A stretch of 64,000 nucleotides of DNA from Allodiplogaster sudhausi. Taxonomy: Eukaryota; Nematoda; Chromadorea; Rhabditida; Diplogasteridae. How positions within the stretch are numbered: position 1 is the first letter of the stretch; every line of letters begins with the position of its first letter. The notes beneath the pieces are model-generated. The model was given only the letters and a program-made list of their open reading frames with translations, had not been told where the DNA came from and made no database searches. Shown piece after piece: positions 15,001 to 28,587 of this stretch. The stretch spans positions 1-64,000 of the forward strand of contig CALZFC010000288.1 of NCBI GenBank assembly GCA_945643635.1, written 5' to 3'. Position numbers and translations under genes: made by a program.

Positions 15001-18000
15001 GATTGTCCAACAAAATTTCACGTCGATTGAACAAAATTTTTGACGACCTCGACTACGCCGCGGATGGTCATAACTTCCGAAGGCTATAAATCAGAAAAAT
15101 AAACATTTTATATTTGAGTACAATGACTGTATGTATTATAGGCTTGTTCTACGCAAAATTAGTGATCATTTACCTCCACAATACATGCCGATTTCAAACA
15201 GTTTAATTCGCTTTTGGCCACTGAGAAGATGAACATGAAATTCTGATTTAACCAGGTTTTTGGCCTCGTTTCGGCTTCATTCTTGTAGTAGGAATCTAAA
15301 CTTTTCCTGGGTAATTCTAGGCCCCTATCGACTGAGAATACAAAATTTCACGTCGATTGAACAAAATTTTTGACGACCTCGACTACGCCGCTGATGGTCA
15401 TAACTTCCGAAGGCTATAAATCAGCAAAATAAACACTTTATATTTGAGTACAATGACTGTATGTATTATAGGCTTGTTCTACGCAAAATTAGTGATCATT
15501 TACCTCCACAATACATGCCGAGTTTGAACAGTTTAATTCGCTTTTGGCTACTCAGAAGGTGAACATGAAATTCTGATTTAACCAGGTTATTGGCCTCGTT
15601 TCGGCTTCATTCTTGTAGTAGGAATCTAAACTTTTCCTGGGGATTCTAGGCCCCTATCGACTGTGAATACAAAATTTCACGTCGATTGAACAAAATTTTT
15701 GACGACCTCGACTACGCCGCTAATGGTCATAACTTCCGAAGGCTATAAATCAGCAAAATAAACATTTTATTTTTGAGTACAATGACTGTATGTATTATAG
15801 GCTTGTTCTACGCAAAATTAGTGATCATTTACCTCCACAATACATGCCGATTTCAAACAGTTTTATTCGCTGTTGGCCACTCAGAAGATGAACATGAAAT
15901 TCTGATTTAACCAGGTTATTGGCCTCGTTTCGGCTTCATTCTTGTAGTAGGAATCTAAAAAATTTTCCTGGTGGATTCTAGGCCCCTATCAACTGTCCAT
16001 ACAAAATTTCACGTCGATTGAACAATATTTTTGACGACCTCGACTAAGCCGCTGATGGTCATAACTTCCGAAGGCTATAAATCAACAAAATAAACATTTT
16101 ATATTCGAGTACAATGACTGTATGTATTATAGGCTTGTTCTACGCAAAATTAGCGATCATTTACCTACTCAATACATGCCGATTTCAAACAGTTTAATTC
16201 GCTTTTGGCCACTCAGAAGATGAACATGAAATTCTGATTTAATCAGGTTATTGGCCTCATTTCGGCTTCATTCCTTGTAGTAGGAATCTAAAATTTTTCC
16301 TGGTGGATTCTAGGCCCCTATCGACTGTGAATACATAATTTCACGTCGATTGAACAAAATTTTTGACGACCTCGACTACGCCGCTGATGGTCATAACTTC
16401 CGAAGGCTATAAATCAGTAAAATAAACATTTTATATTTGAGTACAATGACTGTATGTATTATAGGCTTGTTCTACGCAAAATTAGTGATCATTTACCTCC
16501 ACAATACATGCCGAGTTTGAACAGTTTAATTCGCTTTTGGCCACTGAGAAGGTGAACATGAAATTCTGATTTAACCAGGTTATTGGCCTCGTTTCGGCTT
16601 CATTCTTGTAGTAGGAATCTAAACTTTTCCTGGCTGATTCTAGGCCCCTATCGACTGTGAATACAAAATTTCACGTCGATTGAACAAAATTTTTGACGAC
16701 CTCGACTACGCCGCTGATGGTCATAACTTCCGAAGGCTATAAATCAGCAAAATAAACATTTTATATTTGAGTACAATGACTGTATGTATTATAGGCTTGT
16801 TCTACGCAAAATTAGTGATCATTTACCTCCACAATACATGCCGATTTCAAACAGTTTAATTCGCATTTGGCCACTGAGAAGATGAACATGAAATTCTGAT
16901 TTAACCAGGTTTTTGGCCTCGTTTCGGCTTCATTCTTGTAGTAGGAATCTAAACTTTTCCTGGGTAATTCTAGGCCCCTATCGACTGAGAATACAAAATT
17001 TCACGTCGATTGAACAAAATTTTTGACGACCTCGACTACGCCGCTGATGGTCATAACTTCCGAAGGCTATAAATCAACAAAATAAACATTTTATATTTGA
17101 GTACAATGACTGTATGTATTATAGGCTTGTTCTACGCAAAATTAGCGATCATTTACCTACTCAATACATGCCGATTTCGAACAGTTTAATTCGCTTTTGG
17201 CCACTCAGAAGATGAACATGAAATTCTGATTTAATCAGGTTATTGGCCTCATTTCGGCTTCATTCCTTGTAGTAGGAATCTAAAATTTTTCCTGGTGGAT
17301 TCTAGGCCCCTATCGACTGTGAATACATAATTTCACGTCGATTGAACAAAATTTTTGACGACCTCGACTACGCCGCTGATGGTCATAACTTCCGAAGGCT
17401 ATAAATCAGTAAAATAAACATTTTATATTTGAGTACAATGACTGTATGTATTATAGGCTTGTTCTACGCAAAATTAGTGATCATTTACCTCCACAATACA
17501 TGCCGATTTCAAACAGTTTAATTCGCTTTTGGCCACTGAGAAGATGAACATGAAATTCTGATTTAACCAGGTTTTTGGCCTCGTTTCGGCTTCATTCTTG
17601 TAGTAGGAATCTAAACTTTTCCTGGGTAATTCTAGGCCCCTATCGACTGAGAATACAAAATTTCACGTCGATTGAACAAAATTTTTGACGACCTCGACTA
17701 CGCCGCTGATGGTCATAACTTCCGAAGGCTATAAATCAGCAAAATAAACACTTTATATTTGAGTACAATGACTGTATGTATTATAGGCTTGTTCTACGCA
17801 AAATTAGTGATCATTTACCTCCACAATACATGCCGATTTCAAACAGTTTAATTCGCTTTTGGCCACTGAGAAGATGAACATGAAATTCTGATTTAACCAG
17901 GTTTTTGGCCTCGTTTCGGCTTCATTCTTGTAGTAGGAATCTAAACTTTTCCTGGGTAATTCTAGGCCCCTATCGACTGAGAATACAAAATTTCACGTCG

Positions 18001-21000
18001 ATTGAACAAAATTTTTGACGACCTCGACTACGCCGCTGATGGTCATAACTTCCGAAGGCTATAAATCAACAAAATAAACATTTTATATTTGAGTACAATG
18101 ACTGTATGGCTTGTTCTACGCAAAATTAGCGATCATTTACCTACTCAATACATGCCGATTTCAAACAGTTTAATTCGCTTTTGGCCACTCAGAAGATGAA
18201 CATGAAATTCTGATTTAATCAGGTTATTGGCCTCATTTCGGCTTCATTCCTTGTAGTAGGAATCTAAAATTTTTCCTGGTGGATTCTAGGCCCCTATCGA
18301 CTGTGAATACATAATTTCACGTCGATTGAACAAAATTTTTGACGACCTCGACTACGCCGCTGATGGTCATAACTTCCGAAGGCTATAAATCAGTAAAATA
18401 AACATTTTATATTTGAGTACAATGACTGTATGTATTATAGGCTTGTTCTACGCAAAATTAGTGATCATTTACCTCCACAATACATGCCGAGTTTGAACAG
18501 TTTAATTCGCTTTTGGCCACTGAGAAGGTGAACATGAAATTCTGATTTAACCAGGTTATTGGCCTCGTTTCGGCTTCATTCTTGTAGTAGGAATCTAAAC
18601 TTTTCCTGGCTGATTCTAGGCCCCTATCGACTGTGAATACAAAATTTCACGTCGATTGAACAAAATTTTTGACGACCTCGACTACGCCGCTGATGGTCAT
18701 AACTTCCGAAGGCTATAAATCAGCAAAATAAACATTTTATATTTGAGTACAATGACTGTATGTATTATAGGCTTGTTCTACGCAAAATTAGTGATCATTT
18801 ACCTCCACAATACATGCCGATTTCAAACAGTTTAATTCGCATTTGGCCACTGAGAAGATGAACATGAAATTCTGATTTAACCAGGTTTTTGGCCTCGTTT
18901 CGGCTTCATTCTTGTAGTAGGAATCTAAACTTTTCCTGGTAATTCTAGGCCCCTATCGACTGAGAATACAAAATTTCACGTCGATTGAACAAAATTTTTG
19001 ACGACCTCGACTACGCCGCTGATGGTCATAACTTCCGAAGGCTATAAATCAACAAAATAAACATTTTATATTTGAGTACAATGACTGTATGTATTATAGG
19101 CTTGTTCTACGCAAAATTAGCGATCATTTACCTACTCAATACATGCCGATTTCGAACAGTTTAATTCGCTTTTGGCCACTCAGAAGATGAACATGAAATT
19201 CTGATTTAATCAGGTTATTGGCCTCATTTCGGCTTCATTCCTTGTAGTAGGAATCTAAAATTTTTCCTGGTGGATTCTAGGCCCCTATCGACTGTGAATA
19301 CATAATTTCACGTCGATTGAACAAAATTTTTGACGACCTCGACTACGCCGCTGATGGTCATAACTTCCGAAGGCTATAAATCAGTAAAATAAACATTTTA
19401 TATTTGAGTACAATGACTGTATGTATTATAGGCTTGTTCTACGCAAAATTAGTGATCATTTACCTCCACAATACATGCCGATTTCAAACAGTTTAATTCG
19501 CTTTTGGCCACTGAGAAGATGAACATGAAATTCTGATTTAACCAGGTTTTTGGCCTCGTTTCGGCTTCATTCTTGTAGTAGGAATCTAAACTTTTCCTGG
19601 GTAATTCTAGGCCCCTATCGACTGAGAATACAAAATTTCACGTCGATTGAACAAAATTTTTGACGACCTCGACTACGCCGCTGATGGTCATAACTTCCGA
19701 AGGCTATAAATCAGCAAAATAAACACTTTATATTTGAGTACAATGACTGTATGTATTATAGGCTTGTTCTACGCAAAATTAGTGATCATTTACCTCCACA
19801 ATACATGCCGATTTCAAACAGTTTAATTCGCTGTTGGCCACTCAGAAGATGAACATGAAATTCTGATTTAACCAGGTTATTGGCCTCGTTTCGGCTTCAT
19901 TCTTGTAGTAGGAATCTAAAAATTTTCCTGGTGGATTCTAGGCCCCTATCAACTGTCCATACAAAATTTCACGTCGATTGAACAAAATTTTTGACGACCT
20001 CGACTACGCCGCTGATGGTCATAACTTCCGAAGGCTATAAATCAGCAAAATAAACACTTTATATTTGAGTACAATGACTGTATGTATTATAATCTTGTTC
20101 TACGCAAAATTAGTGATCATTTACCTCCACAATACATGCCGATTTGAACAGTTTAATTCGCTTTTGGCTACTCAGAAGGTGAACATGAAATTCTGATTTA
20201 ACCAGGTTATTGGCCTCGTTTCGGCTTCATTCTTGTAGTAGGAATCTAAACTTTTCCTGGGGGATTCTAGGCCCCTATCGACTGTGAATACAAAATTTCA
20301 CGTCGATTGAACAAAATTTTTGACGACCTCGACTACGCCGCTAATGGTCATAACTTCCGAAGGCTATAAATCAGCAAAATAAACATTTTATTTTTGAGTA
20401 CAATGACTGTATGTATTATAGGCTTGTTCTACGCAAAATTAGTGATCATTTACCTCCACAATACATGCCGATTTCAAACAGTTTAATTCGCTGTTGGCCA
20501 CTCAGAAGATGAACATGAAATTCTGATTTAACCAGGTTATTGGCCTCGTTTCGGCTTCATTCTTGTAGTAGGAATCTAAAAAATTTTCCTGGTGGATTCT
20601 AGGCCCCTATCAACTGTCCATACAAAATTTCACGTCGATTGAACAAAATTTTTGACGACCTCGACTACGCCGCTGATGGTCATAACTTCCGAAGGCTATA
20701 AATCAACAAAATAAACATTTTATATTTGAGTACAATGACTGTATGTATTATAGGCTTGTTCTACGCAAAATTAGCGATCATTTACCTACTCAATACATGC
20801 CGATTTCAAACAGTTTAATTCGCTTTTGGCCACTCAGAAGATGAACATGAAATTCTGATTTAATCAGGTTATTGGCCTCATTTCGGCTTCATTGCTTGTA
20901 GTAGGAATCTAAAATTTTTCCTGGTGGATTCTAGGCCCCTATCGACTGTGAATACATAATTTCACGTCGATTGAACAAAATTTTTGACGACCTCGACTAC

Positions 21001-24000
21001 GCCGCTGATGGTCATAACTTCCGAAGGCTATAAATCAGTAAAATAAACATTTTATATTTGAGTACAATGACTGTATGTATTATAGGCTTGTTCTACGCAA
21101 AATTAGTGATCATTTACCTCCACAATACATGCCGAGTTTGAACAGTTTAATTCGCTTTTGGCCACTGAGAAGGTGAACATGAAATTCTGATTTAACCAGG
21201 TTATTGGCCTCGTTTCGGCTTCATTCTTGTAGTAGGAATCTAAACTTTTCCTGGCTGATTCTAGGCCCCTATCGACTGTGAATACAAAATTTCACGTCGA
21301 TTGAACAAAATTTTTGACGACCTCGACTACGCCGCTGATGGTCATAACTTCCGAAGGCTATAAATCAGCAAAATAAACATTTTATATTTGAGTACAATGA
21401 CTGTATGTATTATAGGCTTGTTCTACGCAAAATTAGTGATCATTTACCTCCACAATACATGCCGATTTCAAACAGTTTAATTCGCTTTTGGCCACTGAGA
21501 AGATGAACATGAAATTCTGATTTAACCAGGTTTTTGGCCTCGTTTCGGCTTCATTCTTGTAGTAGGAATCTAAACTTTTCCTGGGTAATTCTAGGCCCCT
21601 ATCGACTGAGAATACAAAATTTCACGTCGATTGAACAAAATTTTTGACGACCTCGACTACGCCGCTGATGGTCATAACTTCCGAAGGCTATAAATCAGCA
21701 AAATAAACACTTTATATTTGAGTACAATGACTGTATGTATTATAGGCTTGTTCTACGCAAAATTAGTGATCATTTACCTCCACAATACATGCCGAGTTTG
21801 AACAGTTTAATTCGCTTTTGGCTACTCAGAAGGTGAACATGAAATTCTGATTTAACCAGGTTATTGGCCTCGTTTCGGCTTCATTCTTGTAGTAGGAATC
21901 TAAACTTTTCCTGGGGGATTCTAGGCCCCTATCGACTGTGAATACAAAATTTCACGTCGATTGAACAAAATTTTTGACGACCTCGACTACGCCGCTAATG
22001 GTCATAACTTCCGAAGGCTATAAATCAGCAAAATAAACATTTTATTTTTGAGTACAATGACTGTATGTATTATAGGCTTGTTCTACGCAAAATTAGTGAT
22101 CATTTACCTCCACAATACATGCCGATTTCAAACAGTTTAATTCGCTGTTGGCCACTCAGAAGATGAACATGAAATTCTGATTTAACCAGGTTATTGGCCT
22201 CGTTTCGGCTTCATTCTTGTAGTAGGAATCTAAAAAATTTTCCTGGTGGATTCTAGGCCCCTATCAACTGTCCATACAAAATTTCACGTCGATTGAACAA
22301 AATTTTTGACGACCTCGACTACGCCGCTGATGGTCATAACTTCCGAAGGCTATAAATCAACAAAATAAACATTTTATATTTGAGTACAATGACTGTATGT
22401 ATTATAGGCTTGTTCTACGCAAAATTAGCGATCATTTACCTACTCAATACATGCCGATTTCAAACAGTTTAATTCGCTTTTGGCCACTCAGAAGATGAAC
22501 ATGAAATTCTGATTTAATCAGGTTATTGGCCTCATTTCGGCTTCATTGCTTGTAGTAGGAATCTAAAATTTTTCCTGGTGGATTCTAGGCCCCTATCGAC
22601 TGTGAATACATAATTTCACGTCGATTGAACAAAATTTTTGACGACCTCGACTACGCCGCTGATGGTCATAACTTCCGAAGGCTATAAATCAGTAAAATAA
22701 ACATTTTATATTTGAGTACAATGACTGTATGTATTATAGGCTTGTTCTACGCAAAATTAGTGATCATTTACCTCCACAATACATGCCGAGTTTGAACAGT
22801 TTAATTCGCTTTTGGCCACTGAGAAGGTGAACATGAAATTCTGATTTAACCAGGTTATTGGCCTCGTTTCGGCTTCATTCTTTTAGTAGGAATCTAAACT
22901 TTTCCTGGCTGATTCTAGGCCCCTATCGACTGTGAATACAAAATTTCACGTCGATTGAACAAAATTTTTGACGACCTCGACTACGCCGCTGATGGTCATA
23001 ACTTCCGAAGGCTATAAATCAGCAAAATAAACATTTTATATTTGAGTACAATGACTGTATGTATTATAGGCTTGTTCTACGCAAAATTAGTGATCATTTA
23101 CCTCCACAATACATGCCGATTTCAAACAGTTTAATTCGCTTTTGGCCACTGAGAAGATGAACATGAAATTCTGATTTAACCAGGTTTTTGGCCTCGTTTC
23201 GGCTTCATTCTTGTAGTAGGAATCTAAACTTTTCCTGGGTAATTCTAGGCCCCTATCGACTGAGAATACAAAATTTCACGTCGATTGAACAAAATTTTTG
23301 ACGACCTCGACTACGCCGCTGATGGTCATAACTTCCGAAGGCTATAAATCAGCAAAATAAACACTTTATATTTGAGTACAATGACTGTATGTATTATAGG
23401 CTTGTTCTACGCAAAATTAGTGATCATTTACCTCCACAATACATGCCGAGTTTGAACAGTTTAATTCGCTTTTGGCTACTCAGAAGGTGAACATGAAATT
23501 CTGATTTAACCAGGTTATTGGCCTCGTTTCGGCTTCATTCTTGTAGTAGGAATCTAAACTTTTCCTGGGGGATTCTAGGCCCCTATCGACTGTGAATACA
23601 AAATTTCACGTCGATTGAACAAAATTTTTGACGACCTCGACTACGCCGCTAATGGTCATAACTTCCGAAGGCTATAAATCAGCAAAATAAACATTTTATT
23701 TTTGAGTACAATGACTGTATGTATTATAGGCTTGTTCTACGCAAAATTAGTGATCATTTACCTCCACAATACATGCCGATTTCAAACAGTTTAATTCGCT
23801 GTTGGCCACTCAGAAGATGAACATGAAATTCTGATTTAACCAGGTTATTGGCCTCGTTTCGGCTTCATTCTTGTAGTAGGAATCTAAAAAATTTTCCTGG
23901 TGGATTCTAGGCCCCTATCAACTGTCCATACAAAATTTCACGTCGATTGAACAAAATTTTTGACGACCTCGACTACGCCGCTGATGGTCATAACTTCCGA

Positions 24001-27000
24001 AGGCTATAAATCAGCAAAATAAACATTTTATTTTTGAGTACAATGACTGTATGTATTATAGGCTTGTTCTACGCAAAATTAGTGATCATTTACCTCCACA
24101 ATACATGCCGATTTCAAACAGTTTAATTCGCTGTTGGCCACTCAGAAGATGAACATGAAATTCTGATTTAACCAGGTTATTGGCCTCGTTTCGGCTTCAT
24201 TCTTGTAGTAGGAATCTAAAAAATTTTCCTGGTGGATTCTAGGCCCCTATCAACTGTCCATACAAAATTTCACGTCGATTGAACAAAATTTTTGACGACC
24301 TCGACTACGCCGCTGATGGTCATAACTTCCGAAGGCTATAAATCAGCAAAATAAACACTTTATATTTGAGTACAATGACTGTATGTATTATAGGCTTGTT
24401 CTACGCAAAATTAGTGATCATTTACCTCCACAATACATGCCGAGTTTGAACAGTTTAATTCGCTTTTGGCTACTCAGAAGGTGAACATGAAATTCTGATT
24501 TAACCAGGTTATTGGCCTCGTTTCGGCTTCATTCTTGTAGTAGGAATCTAAACTTTTCCTGGGGGATTCTAGGCCCCTATCGACTGTGAATACAAAATTT
24601 CACGTCGATTGAACAAAATTTTTGACGACCTCGACTACGCCGCTAATGGTCATAACTTCCGAAGGCTATAAATCAGCAAAATAAACATTTTATTTTTGAG
24701 TACAATGACTGTATGTATTATAGGCTTGTTCTACGCAAAATTAGTGATCATTTACCTCCACAATACATGCCGATTTCAAACAGTTTAATTCGCTGTTGGC
24801 CACTCAGAAGATGAACATGAAATTCTGATTTAACCAGGTTATTGGCCTCGTTTCGGCTTCATTCTTGTAGTAGGAATCTAAAAAATTTTCCTGGTGGATT
24901 CTAGGCCCCTATCAACTGTCCATACAAAATTTCACGTCGATTGAACAAAATTTTTGACGACCTCGACTACGCCGCTGATGGTCATAACTTCCGAAGGCTA
25001 TAAATCAGCAAAATAAACACTTTATATTTGAGTACAATGACTGTATGTATTATAGGCTTGTTCTACGCAAAATTAGTGATCATTTACCTCCACAATACAT
25101 GCCGAGTTTGAACAGTTTAATTCGCTTTTGGCTACTCAGAAGGTGAACATGAAATTCTGATTTAACCAGGTTATTGGCCTCGTTTCGGCTTCATTCTTGT
25201 AGTAGGAATCTAAACTTTTCCTGGGGGATTCTAGGCCCCTATCGACTGTGAATACAAAATTTCACGTCGATTGAACAAAATTTTTGACGACCTCGACTAC
25301 GCCGCTAATGGTCATAACTTCCGAAGGCTATAAATCAGCAAAATAAACATTTTATTTTTGAGTACAATGACTGTATGTATTATAGGCTTGTTCTACGCAA
25401 AATTAGTGATCATTTACCTCCACAATACATGCCGATTTCAAACAGTTTAATTCGCTGTTGGCCACTCAGAAGATGAACATGAAATTCTGATTTAACCAGG
25501 TTATTGGCCTCGTTTCGGCTTCATTCTTGTAGTAGGAATCTAAAAAATTTTCCTGGTGGATTCTAGGCCCCTATCAACTGTCCATACAAAATTTCACGTC
25601 GATTGAACAAAATTTTTGACGACCTCGACTACGCCGCTGATGGTCATAACTTCCGAAGGCTATAAATCAGCAAAATAAACACTTTATATTTGAGTACAAT
25701 GACTGTATGTATTATAGGCTTGTTCTACGCAAAATTAGTGATCATTTACCTCCACAATACATGCCGAGTTTGAACAGTTTAATTCGCTTTTGGCTACTCA
25801 GAAGGTGAACATGAAATTCTGATTTAACCAGGTTATTGGCCTCGTTTCGGCTTCATTCTTGTAGTAGGAATCTAAACTTTTCCTGGGGGATTCTAGGCCC
25901 CTATCGACTGTGAATACAAAATTTCACGTCGATTGAACAAAATTTTTGACGACCTCGACTACGCCGCTAATGGTCATAACTTCCGAAGGCTATAAATCAG
26001 CAAAATAAACATTTTATTTTTGAGTACAATGACTGTATGTATTATAGGCTTGTTCTACGCAAAATTAGTGATCATTTACCTCCACAATACATGCCGATTT
26101 CAAACAGTTTAATTCGCTGTTGGCCACTCAGAAGATGAACATGAAATTCTGATTTAACCAGGTTATTGGCCTCGTTTCGGCTTCATTCTTGTAGTAGGAA
26201 TCTAAAAAATTTTCCTGGTGGATTCTAGGCCCCTATCAACTGTCCATACAAAATTTCACGTCGATTGAACAAAATTTTTGACGACCTCGACTACGCCGCT
26301 GATGGTCATAACTTCCGAAGGCTATAAATCAGCAAAATAAACATTTTATATTTGAGTACAATGACTGTATGTATTATAGGCTTGTTCTACGCAAAATTAG
26401 TGATCATTTACCTCCACAATACATGCCGATTTCAAACAGTTTAATTCGCTTTTGGCCACTGAGAAGATGAACATGAAATTCTGATTTAACCAGGTTTTTG
26501 GCCTCGTTTCGGCTTCATTCTTGTAGTAGGAATCTAAACTTTTCCTGGGTAATTCTAGGCCCCTATCGACTGAGAATACAAAATTTCACGTCGATTGAAC
26601 AAAATTTTTGACGACCTCGACTACGCCGCTGATGGTCATAACTTCCGAAGGCTATAAATCAGCAAAATAAACACTTTATATTTGAGTACAATGACTGTAT
26701 GTATTATAGGCTTGTTCTACGCAAAATTAGTGATCATTTACCTCCACAATACATGCCGAGTTTGAACAGTTTAATTCGCTTTTGGCTACTCAGAAGGTGA
26801 ACATGAAATTCTGATTTAACCAGGTTATTGGCCTCGTTTCGGCTTCATTCTTGTAGTAGGAATCTAAACTTTTCCTGGGGGATTCTAGGCCCCTATCGAC
26901 TGTGAATACAAAATTTCACGTCGATTGAACAAAATTTTTGACGACCTCGACTACGCCGCTAATGGTCATAACTTCCGAAGGCTATAAATCAGCAAAATAA

Positions 27001-27290
27001 ACACTTTATATTTGAGTACAATGACTGTATGTATTATAGGCTTGTTCCACGCAAAATTAGTGATCATTTACCTCCACAATACATGCTGATTTCAAACAGT
27101 TTAATTCGCTTTTGGCCACTCAGAAGATGAACATGAAATTCTGATTTAACCAGGTTATTGGCCTCGTTTCGGCTTCGTTCTTGTAGTAGGAATCTAAAAA
27201 AATTTCCTGGTGGATTCTAGGCCCCTATCAACTGTCCATACAAAATTTCACGTCGATTGAACAAAATTTTTGACGACCTCGACTACGCCG
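1..27290 (+). repeat. Satellite array, block 1 (about 330-bp monomer)
   Basis: Head-to-tail copies of one monomer about 327-332 bp long. Constant landmarks in every unit are GACGACCTCGACTACGCCG, CATAACTTCCGAAGGCTATA, GGCTTGTTCTACGCAAAATT and TTGTAGTAGGAATCTAAA. The array begins before the window, since base 1 falls inside a monomer. Variants differ mainly at the CCTGG-(variable)-ATTCTAGG junction, at ATCGACTG(TG/AG)AATAC versus ATCAACTGTCC, and at ACCAGGTTATT versus AATCAGGTTATT or ACCAGGTTTTT. Short open frames of 60-95 codons occur in many units but start inside the repeat and break with single-base indels, so they are not genes. One monomer near 18110 lacks 8 bp (TATTATAG). I see no gene or second repeat family in this block. 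Confidence 0.98.
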
Positions 27291-28441
27291 GTAGATCTGC
27301 TGATTGGAGGTGTAAAGACCACGATGCAAGTGGACACCGGTGCGAGCATAACACTGATCTCGAAGAGCACATGGGAGCAGATGGGCTCACCAAGGTGCAG
27401 GGAAGCGGATTGCAAGCCGGTTAGTGCTTGTGGACAGGCGGTCCCTCTCATTGGATGCTTTGAAACGGAAATCCGCTACGAGAGTCGGTCGGTGCATGGA
27501 ACGGTCTACGTGACCGAGAATCCCTTGATGCTCCTCGGATTGGATTTCTTTGACAAGCTGAGATTCAAGTTGGTAACTGAGAATTCCGAACAGTCAATCA
27601 ATCAGATTACTCAAGGATGCAGCACGCCGAGTGAATACAAAGAATGGGTGGAAAAGGATTTCCCAGAAGTGTGTTCAGAAGGGCTCGGAAGATGCACGAA
27701 GATAAAGGCAGCCTTGCAGCTGAGTGAAGGCGCGAGGCCAGTGTTCCGCAACAAGAGGCCAGTGCCAATTGCCAGCATTCCAAAGGTGGAAGCTGAGCTG
27801 GACAGACTGGAGAGCCTCGGAGTGATCAAGAAGGTGGACACTGCCAGATGGGCAGCACCGATACTCGCGGTGGCAAAGGCAAACGGAAACATCAGACTGT
27901 GCGCAGATTTCGCGACAGGTCTGAACGATGCGCTAGAGTTGCACACTTATCCGTTGCCATCTCCGGAATTGATCTTCGCAAGTCTGAATGGTGGCAAGTT
28001 CTTCAGCCAGATTGACTTGGCTGATGCGTATCTTCAGATTGAGATGGAAGAGAGCTCAAAGGAATTGCTCTGCATCAGCACACACAAAGGACACTACCAA
28101 TACCAGAGATTGCCATTTGGAGTGAAATCAGCTCCAGGAATTTTCCAGGAAGTGATGGATGTGATGCTGGAAGGATTGCCAGGGGTAGTCTCCTATCTGG
28201 ATGACGTGATTGTGATGGGTTGCACGAAGGAGGAACATGACGTGAATCTGGAGCGAACCATGTCGCGAATCCGAGAATTCGGTTTCAAGCTGAAGCTTGA
28301 GAAGTGCAAGTTCGGAGCCGAAGAGATCAAGTATCTCGGCTTTATCATTGACAAGCACGGAAGAAGGTTGAATCCGAAGAAGGTGGAAGCTATCACGCAC
28401 ATGCCTCAGCCAGTGGACGCAAAAACTGTTCACCATTTTTT
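27291..28441 (+). mobile_element. Gypsy-type protease-RT fragment embedded in satellite, copy A
   Basis: An uninterrupted reading frame runs from the flanking satellite into an LTR-retrotransposon fragment. It contains an aspartic protease core (DTGAS, later MLLGLDFF) followed by reverse transcriptase with FSQIDLADAYLQ (motif A), LPFGVKSAPGIFQ and SYLDDVIV (YLDD active site), ending near PQPVDAKTV. Gag, RNase H and integrase are absent. The left junction joins satellite GACTACGCCG to GTAGATCTGC. Over the shared part it is almost identical to the LTR element at 36976-40037, but it lacks that element's 1-bp deletion in the protease region and keeps the RT core missing there. It is therefore derived from a fuller relative. 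No LTR or target-site duplication adjoins it, so it did not arrive as a normal insertion. It is probably not a functional gene. Confidence 0.93.
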
Positions 28442-28587
28442 CATTGAGTATGTCAGTAGTGATGCGAGTGATGCCCCTGGAAGACCGCTATCGCTTTCTC
28501 GTTGTGATCATGACCTTCCTCTGTCTAGTCTCTGTCTACTCCAATGGATTCATAATCTCGGTTGCCTATATTTGCATCGATGACGAC
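28442..28587 (+). pseudogene. Non-retroelement segment fused to RT fragment, copy A (transmembrane-coding)
   Basis: Right after the RT fragment, at a T-run, the sequence stops resembling retroelement coding DNA. In another frame it reads as a short N-terminus (MPLEDRYR) followed by a strongly hydrophobic stretch RFLVVIMTFLCLVSVYSN and then ISVAYICIDDD. The pattern of basic residue, hydrophobic helix with LCL-x-S-x(2)-SN, then ICI resembles the first membrane helix of nematode major-facilitator transporters of the SLC17 type. That identity is inference from pattern. It ends where satellite resumes at ATAGGCTTG. The piece looks like a captured host exon fragment; alone it can encode no transporter. 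Confidence 0.5.

Noticed and set aside
28018..28024. Loss of an RT catalytic Asp in copy A (LADAY versus LDDAY)
   Set aside because: The catalytic motif-A Asp is the one in IDL, which both copies keep; the changed residue is a variable neighbour.
27611..28436. Minus-strand open frames of 69-111 codons over the RT fragment
   Set aside because: They are antisense shadows of the RT reading frame.
27270..28583. A functional domesticated protease-RT gene
   Set aside because: It has no promoter evidence, starts in satellite sequence and ends in an unrelated segment. Openness in two almost identical copies reflects recent duplication rather than proven selection.
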